NCBI RefSeq assembly: GCF_900111515.1 | Contig: NZ_FOHS01000002.1 | Span: forward strand, 806,001 to 870,000 | DNA length: 64,000 nucleotides | Reading direction: 5' to 3' | Origin: Hymenobacter actinosclerus | GTDB lineage: Bacteria; Bacteroidota; Bacteroidia; Cytophagales; Hymenobacteraceae | Shown: piece after piece, positions 52,701-59,168 of the stretch | Position numbering within the stretch: the stretch's first letter is position 1 | How the letters are laid out: each line of letters begins with the position of its first letter | Made by a program: the position numbers and the translations under genes | The notes under the pieces: model-generated | Databases searched by the model: none | What the model was told of the DNA's origin: nothing | Seen by the model: the letters and a program-made list of their open reading frames with translations, nothing else

Positions 52701-53510
52701 AACACCGAAATCAGCCAGGACCGCTACGACGACAAGTTCTACCGGGCCCGCTACAAGGGCATTCAGGTGAGCGGCTTCCTGGAGCGCACGTTCTTCCAGC
52801 GCAGCGTGCTGCGCCTGGGCCCCAGCTACGAGTATTACAACAACGATTTTGCGGCCGACAGCTATCTGGGCACGCTGCCCAACACGCCCGGCACGCCCAA
52901 CGACCAGCAGCCCAACACCAGCTTTCAGCGCCTGGTGGGCCTGAACGCGCTGTTCGACCTCGACCTGCGCGACCGGCCCAGCTTTGCCCAGCGCGGCATC
53001 CGCCTGCTGGTCCAGCACGATTCCTACCATCAGCTGAATGGCACCAAGGGCAACTTTGGCCTTACCCAGGGCTTTGCCCAATACTACGGCACGGCCCGGA
53101 TCCTGATTCCGATGACGCTGGTAGTGAAGGGCGGCGGCGCCAAAAACTACGGCAACAACGACGACATTCCGTTCTACAAGTTCACCAGCCTGGGCCTGCG
53201 CGAAGGCCTGCGCGGCTACTACCGCAACCGCTTCAGCGGCGACGCCAGCCTCTACCTTAACACGGAGCTGCGCCTCGCTTTGGGCCGCTCCAAGAACGGC
53301 TTCCTGCCCTTCTCCTACGGCGCCTTCGGCTTCTACGACCGGGGCCGGGTGTACCTGAACGGCTCCTCGCCCGGCGGCTGGCACCAGGGCTACGGCGCGG
53401 GCCTCTACATCGCGCCCGTCTCCGACCAGTTCGCCCTGTCGGTTTCCTACCAGAAATCCGTGGAAAACAACCTGCTCCAGTTCGGCCTGGGCTTCCGGAT
53501 TGACAAATAA
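49785..53510 (+). CDS. three-part outer-membrane protein: metallophosphoesterase, kinase-like domain, BamA-type barrel
   Basis: 1241 residues with a signal peptide (1-23). Residues about 30-330 form a calcineurin-like phosphoesterase: HLGDVV, VPGDKDWDN (GDxD in place of GNHD), LLVGHQP and SAHDYS; the first DxH is replaced by GNT, so activity is uncertain. Residues about 410-690 look like an atypical kinase fold: GRQTTSLKLIAADSSEYVFRSVDKD (Gly-rich loop and Lys), then ADFGKHEDNF (catalytic-loop-like Asp/Asn) and PIPRDRDQAF (metal-binding Asp) resemble the CotH/Fam20 order. Residues about 880-1241 are a BamA/TamA-type barrel ending GLGFRIDK. I infer export to the periplasm and outer membrane. 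Confidence 0.8.
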   Translation: MVFSYARTLLTGLGLTASLSVFAQNSPGPAHTVYLLGNTAGAELPARHLQALRRTLEGQTGPFTVVHLGDVVAAEGLGGKQDSSRTGQTERIDALIALVKGLPNGKLFFVPGDKDWDNSGPDGLKRVRRLEKYISKHNGAHTFIPENGCPGPYIIDVAPQVRLVALNSPWFTHPYNKPEAPDTDCKTLTQEEFREQLQDVLDDTKDRNVLLVGHQPVVSNGEYGGNMPLGRYLWPPVAGAISAAYRQNVGTPRDLANPRYQEFQKEVLNTLRDHPGAVYASAHDYSLQLTPLQGSYHLVAGSFTRARYVANNRDSQFNEAQQGFSALEYYADGTVKTTFFTFSKTGDAVQSAYAGTLFQSACQEPRLPNVPVNSFIPECPSAPKGVAEPKPDVPFVAVQTLPAGAQYGGTKSSRFWLGPAYRTSWTQPVQVRTLDLGNELGGLRPFGRGGGRQTTSLKLIAADSSEYVFRSVDKDVTKILPPELRRSFAADVLRDITPTAHPYSALVISSLLDKTDILHARPRLFVLPDNQQLGPYRDDYAGLLGTLEERPKDPKPNLPGFAGADNIRRSFSFFRQLYKDNDNRVDAVALGRSRAFDMLVADFGKHEDNFKWAAYEDGKKALYKPIPRDRDQAFTLWNGTLTYLANREWALPSIEDFQGEFGDMKSLNWPARHLDRFLLQSLNRQQWQDIARYLQANITPAAIDEATATLPPELQHLSTDDINRKLKSRIQALPAALDRYYLLLAQRVDVVGSNKGEVFLVNRLADGTVRVQLFDRASEGNEPNGPALFDRTFQPKETEEISLYGLAGRDIFTVTGEASNSILVRIIGGDGKDQIIDNSRVRGLRTLTKVYDVPDTEMQLGSEADNRTSTKPGVNAYDREQFEFNSYRPTIGLGYNRNDGFAASAGVSFLRQGFRKPGYKNRYDFLLEGSTGGQRQFTASTRHRYAIGKVDAGATFSYGSYFPFYNFFGLGNNTEISQDRYDDKFYRARYKGIQVSGFLERTFFQRSVLRLGPSYEYYNNDFAADSYLGTLPNTPGTPNDQQPNTSFQRLVGLNALFDLDLRDRPSFAQRGIRLLVQHDSYHQLNGTKGNFGLTQGFAQYYGTARILIPMTLVVKGGGAKNYGNNDDIPFYKFTSLGLREGLRGYYRNRFSGDASLYLNTELRLALGRSKNGFLPFSYGAFGFYDRGRVYLNGSSPGGWHQGYGAGLYIAPVSDQFALSVSYQKSVENNLLQFGLGFRIDK

Positions 53511-53512
53511 AT

Positions 53513-53733
53513 GAGTGTTCAGTTGCCAGTGGTGAGTTGCCAGTTGTCAGTTGCCAGTTAGAAGCACGGTCATTCTGAGCGCAGCGGAGCGGAGTCGAAG
53601 AATCTCGCGTGCTATGCTAACCCTGTCGTCAGGATTACTTTGGCAAAGTCAGCACGCGAGATTCTTCGACTTCGCTCCGCTTCGCTCAGAATGACCGTGC
53701 TTCTAACTGGCAACTGACAACTGGCAACTCACC
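53513..53733. repeat. nested inverted repeat: GTTGCCAGT arms around a GTCATTCTGAGC element
   Basis: The outer arms (53513-53562 and 53702-53733) reiterate GTTGCCAGT words in opposite orientation. Directly inside, 53564-53702 is a GTCATTCTGAGC-family inverted repeat with about 50-bp arms (GAAGCACGGTCATTCTGAGC and GAAGAATCTCGCGTGC). It is the clearest case of one family inserted in another. Confidence 0.85.
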
Positions 53734-53757
53734 CCTGGCAACCGGCTATTGAACCCC

Positions 53758-53765
53758 TATATTTG
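53758..53765 (+). promoter_or_regulatory. -7 box TATATTTG abutting the ppx/gppA start
   Basis: Exact TAnnTTTG match, 3 bases before the ATG at 53769. The message would be leaderless or nearly so. Confidence 0.6.
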
Positions 53766-53768
53766 CTC

Positions 53769-54767
53769 ATGCAGTTTCCTCTCCTCAAGCTTGCCGCCAT
53801 TGATATTGGGTCGAACGCGGTGCGCTGCCAGATTTCGGCCGTATTGCACCACGAAGACCGGTACCGGCTCAAGCGGGTCGAGTATATCCGGTACCCGCTG
53901 CGGCTGGGCGAAGACGTGTTTGCTACGGGTCGGATTTCGGAGCCCAAGCAGGCCAAGTTTATCAAGTTGCTGCACGCGCTCCGGCTGCTGATGGAGGTGC
54001 ACGATGTGGCGCCCAACCACTACCTCATCTGTGCTACCTCGGCCATGCGCACCGCCGTAAATGGGCCCGAAGTGGCCGCTCTTATTCAGCACGAGCTGGG
54101 TATGCGCGTGAACGTGATTGACGGTCAGGCCGAAGCGCTGTACATCAACCGCGTAATTGAGCACCTGCTTGAAGACAACAAGCACTACCTGCACATCGAT
54201 GTGGGCGGGGGCAGCACCGAGTTCAATATTTACCACAACCGCCGCAAGGTGGCTTCCCAGTCGTTTGAGGTGGGCAGCATCCGGCGAATGCAGCAGGAAG
54301 AGGCCGGCCTGAGCACCGACGCCATGCGGGCCACCTGGCAGCGCATGGAAGACTGGGTGCGCGAGAATGGCCGCCGTTACCAGGTGTCGCGGGCCATTGG
54401 CACGGGCGGCAACATCAACAAGCTCTACAGCATGGCCCAGGCCGGCACCGCCCTCGACCGGCCCGTAAGCCGCCAGCGCATTGCCGATGTGCTGAAAAGC
54501 ATCACCGAAATGAGCATGGATGAGCGCGTGAACGTGGCCCTGCTCAACCCCGACCGCGCCGACGTTATCGTACCCGCCGGCCACATTTACGTCTCGGCCA
54601 TGGAGTGGGCCGATGTGCAGCACATGTTCGTGCCCGATATCGGCCTCAAGGATGGTATGCTGCAAACCCTGTTTGAGGAGCACTTCGAAGAATTCCGCGC
54701 CCGCGACGACCACCGCCCCGGCGGCCCCACCACCACCATCAAAAGCCGCCCTACCGAGATAGAGTAA
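53769..54767 (+). CDS. ppx: Ppx/GppA family exopolyphosphatase
   Basis: 332 residues from the ATG at 53769, three bases past a promoter box. The sugar-kinase/actin-like fold shows AIDIGSNAVRCQI (phosphate 1), ATSAMRTAVNG, GQAEALYINRVIEHLL and DVGGGSTEFNIY (phosphate 2), RAIGTGGNINKLYSMA. This is the short two-domain form without the C-terminal HD domains. It hydrolyses polyphosphate or pppGpp; the family members cannot be told apart by sequence alone. The convergent ppk1 118 bases away makes polyphosphate the likely substrate. Confidence 0.92.
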   Translation: MQFPLLKLAAIDIGSNAVRCQISAVLHHEDRYRLKRVEYIRYPLRLGEDVFATGRISEPKQAKFIKLLHALRLLMEVHDVAPNHYLICATSAMRTAVNGPEVAALIQHELGMRVNVIDGQAEALYINRVIEHLLEDNKHYLHIDVGGGSTEFNIYHNRRKVASQSFEVGSIRRMQQEEAGLSTDAMRATWQRMEDWVRENGRRYQVSRAIGTGGNINKLYSMAQAGTALDRPVSRQRIADVLKSITEMSMDERVNVALLNPDRADVIVPAGHIYVSAMEWADVQHMFVPDIGLKDGMLQTLFEEHFEEFRARDDHRPGGPTTTIKSRPTEIE

Positions 54768-54770
54768 CGG

Positions 54771-54884
54771 CGAAATAGTGAGATGGTGAAATGGTGAGTT
54801 GCTGTTCAAAGGGCCCGATTGCGCTACTTGCGCCAACAGGTCTCCCGAACGGCAATTCACCATTTCACTATCTCACTATTTCAC
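54771..54884. repeat. GTGAGATGGTGA-word inverted repeat between convergent ppx and ppk1
   Basis: GAAATAGTGAGATGGTGAAATGGTGAG on the left (54773-54799) and its reverse words CAATTCACCATTTCACTATCTCACTATTTCACC on the right (54853-54885) enclose a 50-base core. It abuts both stop codons and could end both transcripts. Confidence 0.85.
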
Positions 54885-54885
54885 C

Positions 54886-57204
54886 TCATGCCAAATCGGC
54901 TTCTTCCTGGGCGTCGTAATCTAGGCCGGCGCTCATCGGGACTTCCTTCTGGCGGCGGACGGGCTCGGGCTCGACTTCGCCGGGCGCGGGGGGCAGCATT
55001 TCCGACGTAATGACGACCACGGCTTCCTTGGGCTGGTCGTTGGCATTCTTGGAAGAAGCCTGAATGTTGGCCACCGACAGCCAATCATCATAGAGTGCCT
55101 CCTCGGGCATAACGGTGAAGTTGCGGCTGTAGAACTCCTTGTGCAGGTTGGACACCGGCTCGCCCTCCACCGGCGTGCGGCGCACGTAGGCGCCATCCTC
55201 GCGCATCACGTAGGTGTTCTGGTTGTCGAGCAGGTTGTAGTAGAGGATGTTGGTGGCTTCGCGCTTAATCTGGGGGTTGGCCAGCAGAAACAGCGCCTCC
55301 AGCCGCCGCTCGAAGGAGCGCACCATCATATCGGCCGAGCCGGCGTACACTTTCGGGGTGCCGGCCTGGTGGAAGTAGAACAGCCGGGCGTGCTCCAGGT
55401 AGTCGCCCACGATGCTGCGCACCTCGATGTTCTCGCTCAGGCCTGCCCGGCCCGGCCGCAGGCAGCAGATGCCGCGCACGATAAACCGGATGGGCACGCC
55501 GGCCTTGCTGGCCTTGTAGAACTCGTCAATCATCTCCTTGTCTTCCAGCGAGTTCATCTTCATCACGATGCCGCTGGGCAGGCCCTTCTTGGCGTTCTTT
55601 ATTTCTTCCCGAATCAGGCAGACCAGTTGCTGGCGCATGTCTTTGGGGGCCGTAATCAGGTATTCGTACTCGTCGGGCTGGCTGTGGCCGGTGATTACGT
55701 TGAAGAATTCCGACACGTCGTGGCCGTACACTTCGTCGGTGGTCAGCAAACTCACGTCGGTGTAGATGCGCGAGGTCTGCTCGTTGTAGTTGCCGGTGCC
55801 CAGGTGCACGTAGCGCGTCACTTTCTCGCCTTCGCGGCGGATAATCATGAGCATTTTGGTGTGGGTCTTGAACTTGCTGACCCCGTAAATCACGAAGCAG
55901 CCGGCCTTTTCGAGCCGCGCCCCTTCCCGGATGTTGCGCTCCTCATCAAAGCGCGCCTTCACCTCGAACAGCACCGATACATGCTTGCCGTTTTCGGCCG
56001 CCTTCAGCAGCGCGGCCGTTACCCGCGAGTCGTCGGCGAGGCGGTAAATGGTTTGCTTGATGCCCAGCACGTGCGGGTCTTCGGCAGCCTGCTCCAGCAG
56101 CCGCACCACCGGGTCGATGCTGTTGTAGGGGTGGTGCAGCAGCACATCCTGGTGCTTGAGGTAATCGAACAGGTTCTCCTCCACCGTGTCGGGCAGCGTG
56201 AGGGGCGGCACTGGCGCGGGCTGCTTGAAGCCTTTACTGCGGAAGTTGGGGTGCTTGAGAATCTGGAGCAGGCCCTTCATGTCGAGCAGCGAGTTGATAA
56301 CGAACACGTTGCCGTTGTCGATATTCCACCGCTCGCGCAGCACCTGCATCAGGAAAGCGGCCGCGTTAGGCTCCACTTCCAGGCGCACCACCCGGCCCTT
56401 CTTGCGGGTTTTCAGGCCCGATTGAATCTCCTTGATGAAATTGGCGTCGATGTCGTCCGATTCTTCCAGCGTGAAGTCGCCGTTGCGGGTAATGCGAAAC
56501 AAATCGGCCGACAGGATTTCGACGTTACGGAACAGCTTGGGCAGGTTGGCCCGCACAATTTCCTCGATGGGCACGAACAGCACCTTGTCGCGCCGCGTGA
56601 GCTCGAAAAAGCGCGACAGGTTCTGCGGAATCTGCACGAACGTGAGCCGCTCCTGCCCTTTTTCCATCTCGATGTCGCCCGAGCCCGTGCGCGTCACTAC
56701 CCCGAAGATGAGCATCTGGTTCATCATCATTGGGAAGCCGTGGTACGAGTCGTAGACCATGGGCGTGAGCAGCGGAAACACCGTGTTCTTGAAGTAGCCG
56801 TCGGCCTTTTTCAGCTCCACCTCCGTCAGCTCGCTCAGGGCCAGCACATTGAAGCCGTTCTTCTCGAACTGCGGCTTCAAATCGTTCAAATACGTCATCG
56901 ACTGGTCGTTGACGAAGCGGTGGGCAAAGTCGAGCAGCTTGCGCCGGAAGGGCATTTCGCGTAGCCCCGAGTAATCGACGCGCTCCTTGCCGTAGTCGAT
57001 ATAGTTATAGAGCGAGCCCACCCGAATCATAAAAAACTCGTCGAGGTTGGAGCTGGTAATGGCCATAAAGCGCAGCCTATCGAACAGCGAGCGGCTGGTG
57101 TCGCGGGCCTGGTCGAGTACCCGGTAGTTGAAGCGCAGCCAGCTCAGGTCGCGGCTGATGTACTTGCTTTTACGAATCAGGTCGGCGGATTTGAAGACTT
57201 TCAT
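54886..57204 (-). CDS. ppk1: polyphosphate kinase 1
   Basis: 772 residues from the ATG at 57204 (MKVFKSADLIRKSKYISRDLSWLRFNYRVL). PPK1 makes polyphosphate from ATP. N and head domains (1-320): FMAITSSNLDEFFMIRVGSLYNY; the catalytic C domains have KTHTKMLMI with the phospho-acceptor His, and EHARLFYFHQAGTPKVYAGSADMMVRSFERRLE with the second catalytic His and HKD-like Lys/Asp. RFDEERNIREGARLEKAG and LHLGTGNYNEQTSRIYTDVSLL are further signatures. The last 60 residues are an acidic tail not needed for catalysis. Convergent with ppx. Confidence 0.96.
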   Translation of the reverse strand: MKVFKSADLIRKSKYISRDLSWLRFNYRVLDQARDTSRSLFDRLRFMAITSSNLDEFFMIRVGSLYNYIDYGKERVDYSGLREMPFRRKLLDFAHRFVNDQSMTYLNDLKPQFEKNGFNVLALSELTEVELKKADGYFKNTVFPLLTPMVYDSYHGFPMMMNQMLIFGVVTRTGSGDIEMEKGQERLTFVQIPQNLSRFFELTRRDKVLFVPIEEIVRANLPKLFRNVEILSADLFRITRNGDFTLEESDDIDANFIKEIQSGLKTRKKGRVVRLEVEPNAAAFLMQVLRERWNIDNGNVFVINSLLDMKGLLQILKHPNFRSKGFKQPAPVPPLTLPDTVEENLFDYLKHQDVLLHHPYNSIDPVVRLLEQAAEDPHVLGIKQTIYRLADDSRVTAALLKAAENGKHVSVLFEVKARFDEERNIREGARLEKAGCFVIYGVSKFKTHTKMLMIIRREGEKVTRYVHLGTGNYNEQTSRIYTDVSLLTTDEVYGHDVSEFFNVITGHSQPDEYEYLITAPKDMRQQLVCLIREEIKNAKKGLPSGIVMKMNSLEDKEMIDEFYKASKAGVPIRFIVRGICCLRPGRAGLSENIEVRSIVGDYLEHARLFYFHQAGTPKVYAGSADMMVRSFERRLEALFLLANPQIKREATNILYYNLLDNQNTYVMREDGAYVRRTPVEGEPVSNLHKEFYSRNFTVMPEEALYDDWLSVANIQASSKNANDQPKEAVVVITSEMLPPAPGEVEPEPVRRQKEVPMSAGLDYDAQEEADLA

Positions 57205-57417
57205 AGGATCACGGATGGGCACGGATTTTAACGGATTACACGGATTTCGTGGGCGTTTTTTCCCGAAACTCTCGCCGTTTGGCAAGTTACAGGCTTCGGC
57301 TGGTTTAGCATCCCTTAGTCGACAAAAGAAAATCTAGCCTGAATCCGAAACCGACACAGTTTGGCGGCTTCAGTTGTTACGTTTGGGCTTTCGTTCACCA
57401 CTTGCTCCTGCAAATTG
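57205..57417. other. gap between ppk1 and the FtsZ/FtsK-like gene
   Basis: The part next to ppk1 (57207-57250) has reiterated CACGGAT words (GGATCACGGATGGGCACGG, ATTACACGGATTTCG). TACGTTTG at 57378-57385 is a possible -7 box for the following gene; TTTG at 57360-57363 is too near to be a normal -33. Nothing else is visible. Confidence 0.4.
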
Positions 57418-58230
57418 ATGACTGCCCCGCCCGAAATGCCGGCCGAAACCCTGCTCGCCGAGTGGGAAGCCCACGCCCAGCCTGCCCAAACGCCCGACTA
57501 CCCCGCCAACCGGGCGCGGGTGGCCGCCCAATTCGCCACGCTGTGCGCGGTGCTCATCGATAACGACGCGGATATCAACGTCGATGTGGACGATGCGCGC
57601 GCCGTGCTGCGCCACGCCACCAGCCTGCGGGTGGGCAGCGCCGGCAGCAGCGGCCCCGGCCGGGCCCTGCGGGCGGCCCGGCAGGCGGCGGCCGAGGCCC
57701 AGGCCTACCACCTCGGCCCCGCCCCTGAGGCCCCCACCGCCACGGCTTTGCTCAGCATCCTCTCCCACCCTACCGCCGAGTTGGAAATGGACGAGCTAAC
57801 CACCATCACGGAGTATTTGCAGCAAACGCTGGGCAACCACCAAACAGAAGTCATCTTCGGCCACGGCCTACAAGCCGGTTTGCCCACCGAACTATGGGTG
57901 GGTGTACTGTTCGGCTACGGCCCGCCCCTGCCGCCGCAACCGCCGCGCCTGCTCCAGCCCGCGCCGCCGCCCACCAACGCCCGCACCGGCCGCGACTTTT
58001 ACTTCGAGGCTGCCGCTTACCTTTTCATGCAACGCCGCCGGGCCAGCAGCTCCCTGCTGCAACGGCAGTTTTTAATCGGCTACAACTACGCCACCCGCCT
58101 GCTAAACGAGCTGGCCGCCGCCCACATCATCGCCCCCGACCCCGAAGGCCGCGGCTGGCGGCTGTTGGTAGCGGATGAAGCGGCGCTGAACGAGTTGTTG
58201 GCGGGGTTGGACGAAAAATTAGGAGATTGA
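57418..58230 (+). CDS. FtsZ C-terminal-domain-like and FtsK-gamma winged-helix fusion
   Basis: 270 residues from the ATG at 57418. Residues about 35-95 resemble the FtsZ core helix and T7 loop: VLIDNDADINVDVDDARAVL keeps the NxDxxD pattern (Asn54, Asp56, Asp59) that completes the neighbour's GTPase site, followed by G-rich GSAGSSGPGRALRAARQAA as in FtsZ GxASGxxRAxxAAxxA. Residues 105-168 resemble the FtsZ C-terminal domain (ALLSILSHPTAELEMDELTTI, TEVIFGHGL, WVGVLFGYG). After a Pro linker, 192-240 is an FtsK-gamma domain (FYFEAAAYLFMQRRRASSSL, LQRQFLIGYNYATRLLNELAAA). The FtsZ GTP-binding half and the FtsK motor are absent. Domain calls are from pattern matching. Confidence 0.75.
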   Translation: MTAPPEMPAETLLAEWEAHAQPAQTPDYPANRARVAAQFATLCAVLIDNDADINVDVDDARAVLRHATSLRVGSAGSSGPGRALRAARQAAAEAQAYHLGPAPEAPTATALLSILSHPTAELEMDELTTITEYLQQTLGNHQTEVIFGHGLQAGLPTELWVGVLFGYGPPLPPQPPRLLQPAPPPTNARTGRDFYFEAAAYLFMQRRRASSSLLQRQFLIGYNYATRLLNELAAAHIIAPDPEGRGWRLLVADEAALNELLAGLDEKLGD

Positions 58231-58436
58231 GATTTTAGTGGCTTTATTAGCGAACCTATTGCCCGACTTTGAACATCCATTACAAACTATTTGAAGAGAT
58301 ATTTTAACACCATCTTTCCATGTTACTACTGAAATCCGAGATGCAAATGCTCAAATTAACATATAGTTTATTTTCATAATATATGAATTATTTTTTAATT
58401 TTTTTGATTTATTTCAAACCAAATTGTTTTTTTAAT
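58231..58436. other. AT-rich spacer at the left edge of a low-G+C block
   Basis: Base composition drops suddenly after 58230. The spacer has poly-T and AT tracts (for example TTTTTTAATTTTTTTGATTT near 58390) and no ORF with recognisable content. It probably contains the promoter of the next gene. Confidence 0.5.
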
Positions 58437-59159
58437 ATGGAAAGTTTCAACAAATATTTAGAATCTTTATACGCTTCTAAGTGGCAAGATTTATTCGACT
58501 CAATCTATCCTCTTTTAACAGATGATAATGTTGAAGATACTCCTGCTTGCCCGTTACTACTCAAAGTTGAAGATGAAGAATTTTATAGTAATGCCGATAT
58601 AAGGATAATGATTTTTGGCCAAGAAACGAATAGCTGGTATGAGCCTTTTCATAAGGACATGAATTCAATTATCGGTTACTACGATAAATTTTTCAATTCT
58701 GGTGAATGCTGGCACTATTCTGGTCAATTTTGGAATGGAGTGAGCAGATTCGTAAAGCTTATAAAGGAGCGTCATCCTGATAAATCCATTGCTTTGCTTT
58801 GGAATAATATAACTAAAATAGGCAGACATGAAGGAATTGGATTTCCATCAGCTCCTATTCATCAAGTGGAAAGAGAACATTTTTCAATTATTCCTCAAGA
58901 AATTGAAATTCTAAAACCTAATATTATATTATTCTTAACAGGACCTAACTATGATTCTGTTATCAGTGAAGTATTCGGCGACTTAAACATGAATGCTGTT
59001 TCAGATGATTTCACGACACGTCAGTTAGCTCGCCTTGAACTACCAAATGTGGGATTTGCGGTCCGTACTTATCATCCCGGATATTTATGGCGCAATGATA
59101 TTGACAAATATTTTGATGTTATTCTAAACGAGTTCGATAGAAGTATAGGAGTTAATTAA
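58437..59159 (+). CDS. UDG-superfamily-like protein, AT-rich (likely acquired)
   Basis: 240 residues from the ATG at 58437 (MESFNKYLESLY); an earlier in-frame ATG at 58383 adds only a hydrophobic AT-driven stretch. The order of motifs recalls uracil-DNA glycosylases: RIMIFGQETNSWYEPF (motif 1 GQ plus acidic), FNSGECWHYSGQFWNGVSRF, LKPNIILFLTGPNY (strand before motif) and YHPGYL (motif 2, HPS-like). The catalytic residues are not certain. The gene has roughly one-third G+C and AT-ending codons while neighbours are over 60%, a strong sign of transfer. Flanked by the FtsZ/FtsK-like and WYL genes, all plus strand. Confidence 0.72.
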   Translation: MESFNKYLESLYASKWQDLFDSIYPLLTDDNVEDTPACPLLLKVEDEEFYSNADIRIMIFGQETNSWYEPFHKDMNSIIGYYDKFFNSGECWHYSGQFWNGVSRFVKLIKERHPDKSIALLWNNITKIGRHEGIGFPSAPIHQVEREHFSIIPQEIEILKPNIILFLTGPNYDSVISEVFGDLNMNAVSDDFTTRQLARLELPNVGFAVRTYHPGYLWRNDIDKYFDVILNEFDRSIGVN

Positions 59160-59168
59160 AGCGTCCAA

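Noticed and set aside
55141..56964. 607-codon open frame antisense to ppk1
   Set aside because: Shadow frame; ppk1 motifs on the other strand are complete.
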